From positions 1-64,000 of the forward strand of contig NZ_JAAIWM010000001.1 of NCBI RefSeq assembly GCF_011008845.1: a DNA stretch of 64,000 nucleotides, in the 5' to 3' direction. The translations under genes were made by a program, and so were the position numbers. The notes under the pieces were generated by a model. The model was not told where the DNA came from. It searched no databases and was given only the letters and a program-made list of their open reading frames with translations. Source of the DNA: Bacillus mesophilus (GTDB taxonomy: Bacteria; Bacillota; Bacilli; Bacillales; SA4). This document shows positions 23,585-34,043 of the stretch, one piece after another; the first letter of the stretch is position 1, and every line of letters starts with the position of its first letter.

Positions 23585-24648
23585 ACGTGAGAGTAACTTT
23601 TAACAAGCTCATCAATCTTTTGACTAACTTTATTCACACCATCCTGAAGTGAGTGAATCTCTAGAGTATGAACTCGAGTGGTATATTTTTGCGAAGTATA
23701 TTCATATTTAGGATCATAATATTCCTTTAATAAAATAGCTACTACAGATTCAATATCTTGTTGTTGAAGTAAATCTTTTAAGGATTGATTCACTTCACTA
23801 GAGAAATGTCTTTCTAAACGATTGATTGCATCCTCAAACTCGATCTTGTGTTGTTCATAATGATATGTTTCGCAAATAGTTTTAGCTCTACTTTGTAAAT
23901 CTAAGTTAATATGAATCCGCTCTCCTCTTTCCTTTCCCTGTAGAAGAAAATCGGGTAATAATATACTGCCAAGTCTTTTACTCTCAGCTTCTATAATATA
24001 ATAAGGAGAATTTTTTAATTCCATTAGACGATGGTATAGGAGGCTTTCAAATTCTTTTTGGCTTCTCGGCTTTAGGCCAATTTGGCCAAAGATTGAACCG
24101 CGGTGACTTGCTAATTCTTCAATATTAATGACTGGGTAGTCTAGTTTCTCTAACTCTGTTAGGATATCAGTTTTTTTTGTTCCTGTTAATCCTTCTAAAA
24201 CAATATATTGTTTTGAGCTAGAATGTGCTGCTAGCTCTTCTATTATTAACTTACGGTACGACCTGATTCCCCCTTCTAATTGAAGAATGGAAATATCCAA
24301 TGAGCTCATCATGGTTACAATTGATTTACTTCTCATTCCACCACGCCAACAGTAAACAACTAATGGCTTAGATTCAACATTATGGCTTAATTCTTTTATT
24401 TGCTTGAAAAGAGCAGGAAGTTTTTTAGATAAGAGTTCAACACCGATATCCTTTGCAAACTCATTCCCCTCCTGCTTATATATAGTTCCAACTTTGGCTC
24501 GTTCTTCATCAGTAAAAATTGGTAAACTGATTGCACCAGGTATATGAAATTCTTTATATTCACTTGGTGATCTTACATCTATGAGTTGAAAGGAATCTTC
24601 TAGAACTCTATCTATAGATATTTTCGGTACAATTAGCTTTTGTTCCAT
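23581..24648 (-). CDS. mnmH: tRNA 2-selenouridine synthase (MnmH/SelU)
   Basis: MnmH replaces sulfur with selenium at the wobble 2-thiouridine of Lys, Glu and Gln tRNAs, using selenophosphate from SelD. The roughly 355-residue protein has an N-terminal rhodanese domain with the active Cys100 in VVYCWRGGMRS and a C-terminal P-loop domain. ATG 24648 is preferred nine bases after AAAGGG. The P-loop reads GLTGTKKT (153-160), with Lys where a Gly is expected before GK; the DNA shows a run of eight A there. The gene lies 14 kb from the sel island, inserted in an otherwise B. subtilis-like order next to yneF. Confidence 0.93.
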   Translation of the reverse strand: MEQKLIVPKISIDRVLEDSFQLIDVRSPSEYKEFHIPGAISLPIFTDEERAKVGTIYKQEGNEFAKDIGVELLSKKLPALFKQIKELSHNVESKPLVVYCWRGGMRSKSIVTMMSSLDISILQLEGGIRSYRKLIIEELAAHSSSKQYIVLEGLTGTKKTDILTELEKLDYPVINIEELASHRGSIFGQIGLKPRSQKEFESLLYHRLMELKNSPYYIIEAESKRLGSILLPDFLLQGKERGERIHINLDLQSRAKTICETYHYEQHKIEFEDAINRLERHFSSEVNQSLKDLLQQQDIESVVAILLKEYYDPKYEYTSQKYTTRVHTLEIHSLQDGVNKVSQKIDELVKSYSHV

Positions 24649-24708
24649 ATATTTCATCCCTTTATATTCTGACTATCACATATTATATATAACCCAGTCT
24701 AAAAAGAA

Positions 24709-24732
24709 AAGCACCCACGATTGTGAGCGCTT
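24709..24732 (-). terminator. terminator of yneF
   Basis: On the minus strand AAGCGCTCAC and GTGGGTGCTT form a stem with loop AATC, two mismatches/wobbles, followed by T-rich DNA. Confidence 0.7.
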
Positions 24733-24740
24733 GTCCACTA

Positions 24741-24959
24741 TTATTTCATTTGGTTGTTCATAGCTTTTAACATTTGGTTAATTTTCTTTTGCGAAGGTTT
24801 TTGTCCCATTTGCATCATCATTGCACGGAGCATTTGCTCATTAATTGGTGGGTTCTTCTTTAAGTAACTCATCATGTACTGACGTGCTATGAAAAAACCT
24901 AGTGCTACTCCAGCAACAAGTGCTAGAACACCAACTAGAATAACTACCCATAAATCCAT
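24741..24959 (-). CDS. yneF: YneF, UPF0154 small membrane protein
   Basis: A 72-residue protein with one N-terminal membrane helix (about 3-25) and a basic Met/Gln-rich cytosolic tail ([15 protein letters not shown]), typical of UPF0154/YneF. ATG 24959 follows GGAGGAAG; the longer frame upstream lacks a site. Function unknown; conserved next to sirA and tkt in Bacillus. Confidence 0.92.
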   Translation of the reverse strand: MDLWVVILVGVLALVAGVALGFFIARQYMMSYLKKNPPINEQMLRAMMMQMGQKPSQKKINQMLKAMNNQMK

Positions 24960-25034
24960 TGTTTCTTCCTCCTTCAAGCTGTCTATACTACAGTGTACTA
25001 AAACCGTTCTCATTATACAATATGAAAGTATGAT

Positions 25035-25475
25035 TTACACGAATTTTCGTTGTTTAACAGGAGAAATCCATCCGAAACTAGCTTGCTGAACATTGACTGC
25101 TAGGAACCGAGAATCCCACTGCTTCAAAAGCTCAAAGCACACCATTTCTGCTTCATATTTTCCTTTTGCTAGTAAAGTTAAGTTCCGTTCAGAAACAGAT
25201 AAGGTCGCAATACTTTCCCCATTCTGCCCTTCAATGTAATGTCCTTCATGTGTGAACCGATAGCTTGTCTTATTTTTAAGCTCAGTCTCAATATATTGAT
25301 TAAAGTGGATGGCAGGAATCGGCTTTGTGATATAGTTGATTTGCTTACTTAAGATAGATTTTAGCTCACCTCGAGCAACGTTATATTCCGCAAAAAGATT
25401 ATAAAACATTCCTTCTCTACCAAAATAGTGTCGAGCAAACTCCTCTTCAATCAAGTAGATCATATACTCTCTCAT
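25035..25475 (-). CDS. sirA: sporulation inhibitor of replication SirA
   Basis: A 146-residue protein that begins MREYMIYLIEEEFARHYFG and matches SirA/YneE, which binds DnaA domain I and blocks new rounds of replication at the start of sporulation. ATG 25475 lies ten bases after GGAGGG. The order tkt-sirA-yneF is as in B. subtilis. Regulation by Spo0A is known there; I did not identify a 0A box here. Confidence 0.9.
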   Translation of the reverse strand: MREYMIYLIEEEFARHYFGREGMFYNLFAEYNVARGELKSILSKQINYITKPIPAIHFNQYIETELKNKTSYRFTHEGHYIEGQNGESIATLSVSERNLTLLAKGKYEAEMVCFELLKQWDSRFLAVNVQQASFGWISPVKQRKFV

Positions 25476-25576
25476 TTTTACCGTCCCTCCTGATAGGCGC
25501 ATCGTACCGACCATTATATCAGTAAAAAATCGAAAACTATGTCTCTTCTTGTTTAAGGAATTAACTTTTTTTGTCG

Positions 25577-25612
25577 AAAAAGCCTCTTTATCAATAAGAT
25601 AAGAGGCTTTTT
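25577..25612 (-). terminator. terminator of tkt
   Basis: AAAAAGCCTCTT and AAGAGGCTTTTT form a long stem with an inner ATC/GAT, just after the tkt stop. Confidence 0.88.
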
Positions 25613-25615
25613 GAT

Positions 25616-27619
25616 TTAACCTTGAAGGAGCTCCTTCGTTACCTTAACTACATTCTCAACAGAAAAGCCGTATTCTTTCATAACTAGTTCTCCTGGAGCT
25701 GATGCACCGAACGTATGGATTCCAATGATTTCTCCTTCATCTCCAACATAACGTTCCCAGCCAAGAGGTGTAGCCATTTCAATTCCAACACGCTTTTTAA
25801 CATTTTTCGGAATAACAGATTCTTTATATTCCTTCGTTTGTTGTTCAAAGCGATACCAAGATGGCATGCTTACGACTGAAACAGATATACCTTCTTCTTC
25901 AAGGGTTTTCTGAGCCTCTACCGCTAAGCCAACCTCAGAACCACTAGCAAGTAATAGAGCATCTGGTACTTCCTTAGACGCTTTTGATACGACATAGGCA
26001 CCTTTTTTAACACCTTCATAAGCATGCTCTTTTGTAGATTCCATTGTTTGTAAATCTTGTCTAGTTAGAACAAGAGCAGTTGGTGTATGTGTAGATTCAA
26101 TAGCTAACTTCCAAGCTGCTGCTGTTTCATTCCCATCAGCTGGTCGGATTACATCCAGACCTGGCATTGCTCTTAATGAAGGAAGTTGTTCAATTGGTTC
26201 ATGTGTAGGACCATCTTCACCTACAGCAATACTGTCATGTGTAAATACATATGTGACTGGTAATTGCATTAGCGCGGCTAAGCGGATTGCAGGACGTAAA
26301 TAATCTGAAAATACAAAGAACGTACCTCCATAAACTTTAACACCACCGTGTAAAGCAAGTCCATTTAATGCCGCCCCCATAGCAAACTCACGAACACCAA
26401 ACCAAATATTTCGACCACTATAATCTTCATGGGTGAAATCGGCAGAACCTTTAATTAATGTTTTATTAGAACCGGCTAAATCCGCAGAGCCTCCAAAGAA
26501 GAATGGAAGATTTTTCGCAATTGCATTTAATGCTTCTCCAGAGGAAGCGCGACTTGCAAGAGCCTTTCCTGTCTCATACACAGGTAAATCTTGATCCCAA
26601 CCTCTTGGAAGTTCTCCTTTTATCGCACTTTTTAGCTCGGAAGCTAGTTCAGGATAAGCGGATTCGTATTCAGCAAAAATTTGGTTGTAATCCAGCTCAG
26701 CCTTTTCTCCTTTTTCAACAACTGTTTGTTTAAAGTGTTGATATACTTCATCAGGAACATGGAAATCTTGTTCAAAAGTCCACTTATAAGCCTCTTTTGT
26801 AAGCTTAGTCTCTTCAGCACCAAGCGGAGATCCATGAACACCTGAAGTGCCTGAGCGATTAGGTGAACCATAACCTATGGTTGTTTTTACTTCAATAAGT
26901 GTCGGACGATTTAAATCTGTTTTTGATTCCGCTAATGCACGACTGATTTCATTAATGTCATTTCCATCCTCGACACGAATTACCTGCCAGCCGTAGGATT
27001 TGAATCGACCTTCTACACTCTCGGAAAACGCTCGATCTAATTCTCCATCAAGTGAAATATCATTAGAATCATAAAGAACAACAAGCTTACCTAATCTTAA
27101 ATGCGCGGCTAAAGAGGCTGCTTCAGCAGAGACCCCCTCCATTAAATCGCCATCTCCACAAATTGTATATGTAAAATGATCAATTAAATCAAAGCCTGGT
27201 TGGTTATACTTAGCCGCTAGGTGTCTCTCAGCCATTGCCATACCAACTGCCATTGCAACACCTTGTCCAAGTGGTCCGGTAGTTGCTTCTACGCCTGGTG
27301 TATGTCTAAACTCTGGATGACCTGGTGTTTTACTTCCCCATTGACGGAAATTCTTTATGTCTTCCATTGATAAATCATAACCAGAAATATGTAATAAACT
27401 ATAAAGTAGCATAGAGCCATGCCCTGCAGATAAAACAAAACGATCTCGATTGAACCATTCTGGGTTATTAGGATTATGATTCATAAATTGGGTCCAAAGA
27501 GTGTAAGCCATCGGCGCAGCCCCCATCGGCATCCCCGGGTGACCAGAATTAGCTTTTTCAATTGCATCAATTGAAAGAGTACGAATTGCATTAATTGACA
27601 ATTGATCAATTTTCTCCAT
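25616..27619 (-). CDS. tkt: transketolase
   Basis: Transketolase moves two-carbon units between sugar phosphates in the pentose phosphate pathway, with thiamine diphosphate. The 667-residue protein has the family length, with [11 protein letters not shown] near 28-38, the ThDP motif GDGDLMEG (about 154-161), and the pyrimidine-domain [17 protein letters not shown] segment. ATG 27619 is placed six bases after AAAGGATG; the ATG at 27628 lies inside that site. Confidence 0.97.
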   Translation of the reverse strand: MEKIDQLSINAIRTLSIDAIEKANSGHPGMPMGAAPMAYTLWTQFMNHNPNNPEWFNRDRFVLSAGHGSMLLYSLLHISGYDLSMEDIKNFRQWGSKTPGHPEFRHTPGVEATTGPLGQGVAMAVGMAMAERHLAAKYNQPGFDLIDHFTYTICGDGDLMEGVSAEAASLAAHLRLGKLVVLYDSNDISLDGELDRAFSESVEGRFKSYGWQVIRVEDGNDINEISRALAESKTDLNRPTLIEVKTTIGYGSPNRSGTSGVHGSPLGAEETKLTKEAYKWTFEQDFHVPDEVYQHFKQTVVEKGEKAELDYNQIFAEYESAYPELASELKSAIKGELPRGWDQDLPVYETGKALASRASSGEALNAIAKNLPFFFGGSADLAGSNKTLIKGSADFTHEDYSGRNIWFGVREFAMGAALNGLALHGGVKVYGGTFFVFSDYLRPAIRLAALMQLPVTYVFTHDSIAVGEDGPTHEPIEQLPSLRAMPGLDVIRPADGNETAAAWKLAIESTHTPTALVLTRQDLQTMESTKEHAYEGVKKGAYVVSKASKEVPDALLLASGSEVGLAVEAQKTLEEEGISVSVVSMPSWYRFEQQTKEYKESVIPKNVKKRVGIEMATPLGWERYVGDEGEIIGIHTFGASAPGELVMKEYGFSVENVVKVTKELLQG

Positions 27620-27695
27620 GATAATCATCCTTTCAAATAAAAAATTATTTCCATCATATCCTTTAACAGTATGAAGGACAACCTATAATACTTTA

Positions 27696-27932
27696 TTAAT
27701 GTAGACTGTTTCTATTTTTCTTACTTTGTTTCAACTTACCAGGGGTAACATCATTCCCTTTTTCATCCACTACCTTAATGGAGTGTAGATGGTCTGTCAT
27801 CTGTCCGCGAAATGCCTTTAAATATTCTTCACGAAGCTGTTTCTGTTCATCAGCTTCAGGTCCAGTTAGACCGACCTCTTTAGATTTTTTTGAAAGATGG
27901 TTGATTCTAGCTAGTTTTTCTTGTGATATCAT
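27696..27932 (-). CDS. ynzC: YnzC, DUF896 small protein
   Basis: A 78-residue, mostly helical basic protein (ARINHLSKKSKEVGLTGPE, EYLKAFRGQ, VTPGKLK) of the DUF896/UPF0291 family. In B. subtilis it is cotranscribed with SOS genes yneA and yneB, and the same order is kept here. Function unknown. Confidence 0.93.
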   Translation of the reverse strand: MISQEKLARINHLSKKSKEVGLTGPEADEQKQLREEYLKAFRGQMTDHLHSIKVVDEKGNDVTPGKLKQSKKNRNSLH

Positions 27933-27985
27933 CGTTATTATACTCCTTTACTGCTGTCTTAAACATATTCGTATCATACTAAAAG

Positions 27986-28006
27986 AACCCGCTTGTATCA
28001 AGCAGG

Positions 28007-28008
<2 letters not shown>
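27986..28008 (-). terminator. hairpin at the end of yneB
   Basis: On the minus strand AACC-T-GCTTG and CAAGC-G-GGTT pair with one mismatch and loop ATA, followed by TCTTTT. It overlaps the yneB stop and may only partly terminate before ynzC. Confidence 0.55.
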
Positions 28009-28983
<975 letters not shown>

Positions 28984-29001
28984 AATAAATTCCCCCAAAA
29001 C

Positions 29002-29015
29002 AGAATGTTTGTTCT
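29002..29015. promoter_or_regulatory. LexA box 1 (yneA side)
   Basis: AGAATGTTTGTTCT contains GAAT-N4-GTTC, one change from the Bacillus SOS box, just downstream of the yneA -10. Confidence 0.6.
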
Positions 29016-29028
29016 CGTATATATTAAT

Positions 29029-29057
29029 AATATAATACGAACACACGTTTTGGTCAA
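29029..29057 (-). promoter_or_regulatory. yneA promoter
   Basis: On the minus strand -35 TTGACC (29052-29057), a 17-bp spacer and -10 TATATT (29029-29034). A LexA box lies exactly in the spacer. Confidence 0.75.
29038..29051. promoter_or_regulatory. LexA box 2 (yneA promoter)
   Basis: CGAACACACGTTTT fits the Bacillus DinR/LexA consensus CGAAC-N4-GTTYC closely and overlaps the yneA promoter spacer. Confidence 0.8.
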
Positions 29058-29067
29058 TAGTTTTTCT

Positions 29068-29081
29068 CGAACTTATGTTTG
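29068..29081. promoter_or_regulatory. LexA box 3 (lexA promoter)
   Basis: CGAACTTATGTTTG fits the consensus and touches the lexA -35 box, consistent with autoregulation. Confidence 0.8.
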
Positions 29082-29107
29082 TATATTTAATTGGAACATG
29101 CTATACT
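29079..29107 (+). promoter_or_regulatory. lexA promoter
   Basis: TTGTAT (29079-29084), a 17-bp spacer and TATACT (29102-29107) precede lexA. Confidence 0.75.
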
Positions 29108-29141
29108 TTATGTAATAAAATGGAGACATTGAGGTGTAACT

Positions 29142-29765
29142 ATGAAAAAACTATCAAAGCGTCAACAGGATATTCTAGAGTTTATTAAGAAAGAAGTTCA
29201 CCTAAAGGGATATCCACCATCTGTCCGTGAAATTGGAGAAGCAGTCGGTCTAGCTTCTAGCTCTACTGTTCACGGCCATTTAGCTAGACTAGAAAGCAAG
29301 GGACTTATACGACGCGACCCTACTAAACCAAGAGCAATTGAAATATTAGATCAGGATGTAGTACAACCTGTTTATTCTGGATCAGTAATAAATGTCCCCA
29401 TTCTAGGGAAAGTAACAGCTGGACAGCCTATCACCGCTATCGAAAATGTTGATGATTACTTCCCGATACCAGATCGTTATGTATCACCAGATGAAAAGGT
29501 ATTTATGCTAGAAATTATGGGTGATAGTATGATAGAAGCAGGAATATTTGATGGTGATCTAGTACTCGTTCGCCAACAACATACAGCAAGTAATGGAGAT
29601 ATTGTGGTGGCAATGACTGAAGAAGATGAGGCAACGGTAAAGAGGTTTTTCAAGGAAAAGGATTACTTCCGCCTTCAACCTGAAAACTCAATGCTTGAAC
29701 CGATCATTTTAAAGAGTGTCTCAATCCTTGGGAAAGTAATCGGTGTTTATCGCACATTGCACTAA
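29142..29765 (+). CDS. lexA: LexA SOS repressor
   Basis: A 207-residue repressor. The N-terminal winged helix (1-65; [17 protein letters not shown]) binds SOS boxes. The C-terminal protease domain has the Ala93-Gly94 cleavage site in VTAGQ, nucleophile Ser129 in MGDSM and Lys167 in ATVKRF. RecA filaments trigger self-cleavage. recA is also in this window and has a matching box. Confidence 0.97.
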   Translation: MKKLSKRQQDILEFIKKEVHLKGYPPSVREIGEAVGLASSSTVHGHLARLESKGLIRRDPTKPRAIEILDQDVVQPVYSGSVINVPILGKVTAGQPITAIENVDDYFPIPDRYVSPDEKVFMLEIMGDSMIEAGIFDGDLVLVRQQHTASNGDIVVAMTEEDEATVKRFFKEKDYFRLQPENSMLEPIILKSVSILGKVIGVYRTLH

Positions 29766-29787
29766 AGATTTAGCCAAAGTTTGTATG

Positions 29788-29816
29788 AAAACGGTTGGGA
29801 TAAACTCAATCGTTTT
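29788..29816 (+). terminator. terminator of lexA
   Basis: AAACGGTTG and CAATCGTTT form a 9-bp stem (one G-T) followed by TTTTTC. Confidence 0.75.
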
Positions 29817-29881
29817 TTCTTTGTCTATATTTTTTTATATTCAACATGCTTAGTAGATAATATGATGATAATCTTAAAAAA

Positions 29882-29906
29882 AAGCAGATCTATACTAGAT
29901 TTGCTT
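29882..29906 (-). terminator. terminator near the end of the VOC gene
   Basis: AAGCAGATCT and AGATTTGCTT form a 10-bp stem (one G-T) with loop ATACT; the minus strand follows with a run of T. Confidence 0.75.
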
Positions 29907-29952
29907 TTCAAATTATATATATCATGGTTTTAATTTGGTATCCCTAATTGTT

Positions 29953-30807
29953 TTATTCTACAATAAGCCTAATAATATTTCCTGAAGGATCCTCGGTTTT
30001 ATAATAACCCTCTTCTTTCATACACCCCACATTTAGGGCAGTTAATCTTTTAATAGCTTCTTCTAAATCAATCATGTTAGGAAAAACAATGGAAAACCAC
30101 TCCAAGCCTACACTTCTTTCGTCTGGTGTGGGTGCGCCTATTCCATTCCATGTATTTAGTCCTATATGGTGATGATATCTTCCGGATGATATAAAGAGTG
30201 CTTGATTTCCATAGTGACTCACAATAGTAAACCCCAATCCGTTGCAGTAAAACTCTCTTGCTAGAGTTAGATCTGATACATGTAAGTGGATATGGCCCAT
30301 AATTGTTTCTGGTGGCATCCCCTTCCACACTACATTATTAGCATAAGATAATAACTCTCTACTATTTAATGGTTTAGATGCCATTACTACCTCTTCACCC
30401 TCCCATTTCCATGTTTCTGGTAGTCTATCTACGTATATCTCAATACCATTTCCATCCGGGTCTGATAAATATATCGCTTCACTTACTAAATGGTCTGATG
30501 CACCTTCTAGTGGGTACCCTTTATCAATTAAATGATGTAACACATCGGCCAGATCAGCTCTTGTAGGTACGAGTAAAGCAAAATGATACAACCCTGTCGA
30601 ACGTGCTTGTTTAGGAATCACTTTCTCTGGTTGCTCAAGCTGAAGTAATGGGTAAATTCCGTCTGCAGTTAATACTGTATGGTTTCTATTTTTTTTCAAC
30701 ACTTTAAGTCCGATTACGTCTACATAAAATTGGATGGACCGCTCCATTGATTGAACCTTTATAGCAACTTGGTTTATGTAGGTTGTTGGAGATTCATGAA
30801 ATTTCAT
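29953..30807 (-). CDS. two-domain VOC-family dioxygenase (CatE-like)
   Basis: A 284-residue protein of two glyoxalase/extradiol (VOC) modules, about 8-130 and 165-284. Metal-ligand type positions are seen in INQVAIKV, YHFALLV, IHLHVSD and EWFSIVF. Length and layout match B. subtilis CatE (YfiE), a catechol 2,3-dioxygenase. GGAGGG precedes the ATG. A strict assignment to catechol cannot be made; related quinol dioxygenases are the alternative. Confidence 0.85.
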   Translation of the reverse strand: MKFHESPTTYINQVAIKVQSMERSIQFYVDVIGLKVLKKNRNHTVLTADGIYPLLQLEQPEKVIPKQARSTGLYHFALLVPTRADLADVLHHLIDKGYPLEGASDHLVSEAIYLSDPDGNGIEIYVDRLPETWKWEGEEVVMASKPLNSRELLSYANNVVWKGMPPETIMGHIHLHVSDLTLAREFYCNGLGFTIVSHYGNQALFISSGRYHHHIGLNTWNGIGAPTPDERSVGLEWFSIVFPNMIDLEEAIKRLTALNVGCMKEEGYYKTEDPSGNIIRLIVE

Positions 30808-30838
30808 AATTGGTAACCCTCCTTACTTATTTTATTAC

Positions 30839-30870
30839 CAAAAAGAGACAGCCCTAAGGCCATCTCTTTT
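30839..30870 (-). terminator. terminator of glnA
   Basis: AAAGAGA...GCC and GGC...TCTCTTT pair around CTAA, with two internal mismatches and T-rich flanks, overlapping the glnA stop. Confidence 0.7.
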
Positions 30871-32203
30871 AATAAATCGTCATATATTGTTCGCGTTCCC
30901 AAGGGTGCACTTGAGTTCTAAACATATCCCACTCAATTTCTTTTGCTTCAACAAAATGCTCAAGAATATGTCTACCTAATGCGTTAATAATTACTTCATC
31001 TGTTTTTAGGTTTTCTAATGCTTGGTATAAAGTAGCTGGTAAATCAGCAATACCGTTTTCTAAGCGTTCTTCTTTATTCATTACATAGATGTTACGGTCA
31101 ACTGCCTTTGGTGGCTGAAGCTTATTCTTAATTCCATCTAGACCTGCTGCTAATAAAACAGACATTGCTAAATATGGATTTGCTGCTGGGTCTACACTTC
31201 TTACCTCAACACGAGTACTTAATCCACGTGAAGAAGGAATACGAATTAATGGACTTCTATTTCTAGCGGACCAAGCTACATAGCAAGGTGCTTCGTAACC
31301 AGGAACTAATCGCTTATATGAGTTAACAGTTGGATTTGTTACTGCTGTAAAGTTTGTAGCATGCTTAAGTGTACCCGCAATAAACTGACGTGCTGTATCA
31401 CTTAATTGTAATTCACCATTTGGATCAAAGAATGCATTTTCTCCATTTTTAAATAAAGAAACGTTACAGTGCATTCCAGAACCGTTTACACCAAACAATG
31501 GTTTAGGCATGAATGTTGCATGAAGTCCATGCTTTCGTGCAATTGTTTTTACAACTAGCTTGAATGTTTGAATATCATCACAAGCTTTTAGCGCACTTGC
31601 ATATTTAAAATCAATCTCATGTTGACCAGGTGCTACTTCATGGTGAGAAGCTTCAATTTCAAAGCCCATCTCCTCAAGTTCTAACACGATGTCACGGCGG
31701 CAATTTTCACCAAGGTCAGTTGGTGCTAAATCAAAGTATCCTCCCGCATCATTCAACTCAAGAGTTGGTTCACCTTTTTCATCTAATTTAAATAAGAAGA
31801 ATTCTGGCTCAGGTCCTAGATTAAAGTCTGTGAATCCAAGAGCTTCCATTTCCTTTAAAACACGCTTTAGGTTATTACGTGGATCACCTTCAAATGGAGT
31901 GCCATCTGGATTATAGATATCACAAATTAAGCGAGCAACTTTTCCTTTTTCAGCAGTCCAAGGGAATACTACCCAAGTATCTAAATCCGGGAATAGGTAC
32001 ATATCTGATTCTTCAATACGTACAAATCCTTCAATAGAAGAACCGTCAAACATCATCTTATTATCAAGAGCTTTTTCTAGTTGACTTACAGGAATTTCCA
32101 CATTCTTAATAATCCCTAGTAAGTCTGTAAATTGTAAACGAATATACTTTACATTTTCTTCCTTTGTAATACGAAAAATATCCTCTTTAGAAAACTTTGC
32201 CAT
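30869..32203 (-). CDS. glnA: glutamine synthetase type I-alpha
   Basis: GlnA makes glutamine from glutamate, ammonia and ATP. The 444-residue length and absence of the adenylylation-site insertion fit the Gram-positive I-alpha class that is feedback inhibited and controls TnrA and GlnR by contact. The [27 protein letters not shown], and [17 protein letters not shown] motifs are intact. It is cotranscribed with glnR 27 bp upstream. Confidence 0.98.
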   Translation of the reverse strand: MAKFSKEDIFRITKEENVKYIRLQFTDLLGIIKNVEIPVSQLEKALDNKMMFDGSSIEGFVRIEESDMYLFPDLDTWVVFPWTAEKGKVARLICDIYNPDGTPFEGDPRNNLKRVLKEMEALGFTDFNLGPEPEFFLFKLDEKGEPTLELNDAGGYFDLAPTDLGENCRRDIVLELEEMGFEIEASHHEVAPGQHEIDFKYASALKACDDIQTFKLVVKTIARKHGLHATFMPKPLFGVNGSGMHCNVSLFKNGENAFFDPNGELQLSDTARQFIAGTLKHATNFTAVTNPTVNSYKRLVPGYEAPCYVAWSARNRSPLIRIPSSRGLSTRVEVRSVDPAANPYLAMSVLLAAGLDGIKNKLQPPKAVDRNIYVMNKEERLENGIADLPATLYQALENLKTDEVIINALGRHILEHFVEAKEIEWDMFRTQVHPWEREQYMTIY

Positions 32204-32230
32204 ACTAGCATTCCTCCCTGTTTTATCTTC

Positions 32231-32632
32231 TTAATGAAAGAACCTTGACATATCACCTTGTCGCAATGATGTTCGGTTAAAACGACCAGCCTGAATAAGT
32301 TCTGATTTTAATAGTTTTCGAAGCTCATCATCACTTAACTCTTTTGGTGAGACAGGATTCTTACTATCTTCTTGCTGAGTTTCCTGCTGATTTGCTACTT
32401 GAAGGACTTTCTTAATTCCTGCCATGTTAACACCCTGGTCAATCATTTCTTTTATCTCTAATAATCGATCAACATCGTTAAATGAGTATAAGCGACGATT
32501 CCCTTCGGACCTTGCAGGCTGTACTAAATTATGTTCTTCATAATAGCGGATTTGGCGGGCCGATAACTCAGTCAGACTCATAACAATCCCCATTGGAAAT
32601 AAAGGCATATTACGACGTATGTTATCGCTCAT
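32231..32632 (-). CDS. glnR: GlnR, MerR-family nitrogen regulator
   Basis: A 133-residue repressor with an N-terminal MerR helix-turn-helix ([21 protein letters not shown]) and a short C-terminal tail sensed by feedback-inhibited glutamine synthetase. ATG 32632 follows GGAGG by seven bases. It represses its own operon through the paired operators just upstream. Confidence 0.96.
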   Translation of the reverse strand: MSDNIRRNMPLFPMGIVMSLTELSARQIRYYEEHNLVQPARSEGNRRLYSFNDVDRLLEIKEMIDQGVNMAGIKKVLQVANQQETQQEDSKNPVSPKELSDDELRKLLKSELIQAGRFNRTSLRQGDMSRFFH

Positions 32633-32664
32633 AACCAATCCTCCTTTTTTTACTTCTTAATTAT

Positions 32665-32693
32665 ATTCTATGCTATGTAAGGAAATGTGTCAA
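32665..32693 (-). promoter_or_regulatory. glnRA promoter
   Basis: On the minus strand a consensus -35 TTGACA (32688-32693), 17-bp spacer and -10 TAGAAT (32665-32670). Confidence 0.85.
32676..32692. promoter_or_regulatory. GlnR/TnrA operator 2
   Basis: TGTAA-N7-TGTCA fits TGTNA-N7-TNACA with one mismatch and overlaps the -35 box, the arrangement known for glnRA in B. subtilis. Confidence 0.7.
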
Positions 32694-32698
32694 CGCCA

Positions 32699-32715
32699 TG
32701 TTATGTTTTATTACA
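32699..32715. promoter_or_regulatory. GlnR/TnrA operator 1
   Basis: TGTTATGTTTTATTACA is a perfect match to TGTNA-N7-TNACA, six bp upstream of the glnRA -35 box. Confidence 0.88.
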
Positions 32716-32760
32716 TAAAAATTTTTTAGTAATTTTACCGTGTTACTTTTCCCATGAATT

Positions 32761-34029
32761 CTATAAGTTAAACAATTTCCGCTCAATTAATGAGTCTATC
32801 GCAGAACAAATTGCCATTTTTACATGACTATACGTTAGACCACCTTGTACATAAGCAACATAAGGTGCACGCAAAGGGCCATCAGCTGTTAACTCAATAC
32901 TTGCCCCCTGTATAAAAGTTCCCGCAGCCATAATGACATCATCTTCATACCCTGGCATGTAACTTGGATAAGGTGTTACATGACTGTTGATTGGTGAAGC
33001 ATATTGGATTGCTTGGCAAAACGCAACCATCATTTCTCGATCGTTAAATTCAATAGATTGTATTAGGTCCGTCCTCTTACTATCCCATTTCGGACTAGTA
33101 TTAAATCCAAGTCTATTTAAAAAAGCTGAACTAAATACCGCTCCTTTTAATGCTTGACTCACCACATGGGGTGCCATGAAAAAACCTTGATACATCTCTT
33201 GGAGGCTATATAAGGAAGCTCCTGCTTCTGCTCCAATTCCCGGGGAGGTCATTCGATAGCTACATGCCTCAACTAGAGATGCCTTTCCGACAATATATCC
33301 CCCTGTTTTTGCTAGTCCCCCACCTGGATTTTTGATTAAAGAACCAGCCATGAGGTCGACTCCAATATGACAGGGCTCAAGCTCCTCAACAAATTCACCA
33401 TAGCAATTATCAACAAATATAATTAGGTCATCTTTTATGGCTCTAACAAACCTCACCATTTCTTTTATTTCTTCTATAGTAAAAGAAGGTCTTGTAGCAT
33501 ACCCTTTTGAGCGCTGAATTCCAATCATTTTTGTATTGTGTTTTATAGCTTCTTTTACTTCATCAAAATTAATTCGACCTTCAGCTGTCAAATCTACAGA
33601 ATTATAGTCAATGTTAAAATCTTTTAATGAGCCGTTTCCATTCCCACGTATACCAACAATCTCCTCAAGTGTGTCATAAGGCTTGCCTGTAATATACAAT
33701 AATTCATCACCAGGCCTTAGAATACCAAATAATGAAATCGAGATTGCATGGGTACCCGATATAATTTGAGGTCTCACTAACCCCGCTTCTGCCCCGAACA
33801 CATCAGCATAAATTCTTTCAAGTGTGTCTCTCCCCATATCATCATAGCCATATCCCGTCGTTGGAATGAAGTGAGAATCACTCACTCTGTGCTTTCGGTA
33901 AGCTTCTAGAACGCGAAATTGGTTCTTCTCAGCAAGAGAATCAATCTCTTGCTGAACTTCTTTTATTTGCTCTTCTGTCTCTGTTACAACCTGTAGTAGT
34001 TTTTCTCCGTGTTTTAAATACTGTAACAT
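32761..34029 (-). CDS. ynbB: YnbB-like PLP enzyme (aluminium-resistance / methionine gamma-lyase family)
   Basis: A 422-residue fold-type I PLP protein of the family named after an Arthrobacter aluminium-resistance protein, annotated as cystathionine or methionine gamma-lyase-like. PLP-binding Lys lies in SLIKNPGGG; SGTHAIS binds the phosphate. Its true reaction is not known. It sits 14 bp after hflX and ahead of glnR as in B. subtilis. Confidence 0.9.
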   Translation of the reverse strand: MLQYLKHGEKLLQVVTETEEQIKEVQQEIDSLAEKNQFRVLEAYRKHRVSDSHFIPTTGYGYDDMGRDTLERIYADVFGAEAGLVRPQIISGTHAISISLFGILRPGDELLYITGKPYDTLEEIVGIRGNGNGSLKDFNIDYNSVDLTAEGRINFDEVKEAIKHNTKMIGIQRSKGYATRPSFTIEEIKEMVRFVRAIKDDLIIFVDNCYGEFVEELEPCHIGVDLMAGSLIKNPGGGLAKTGGYIVGKASLVEACSYRMTSPGIGAEAGASLYSLQEMYQGFFMAPHVVSQALKGAVFSSAFLNRLGFNTSPKWDSKRTDLIQSIEFNDREMMVAFCQAIQYASPINSHVTPYPSYMPGYEDDVIMAAGTFIQGASIELTADGPLRAPYVAYVQGGLTYSHVKMAICSAIDSLIERKLFNL

Positions 34030-34043
34030 TCCTAGTTCCTCTC

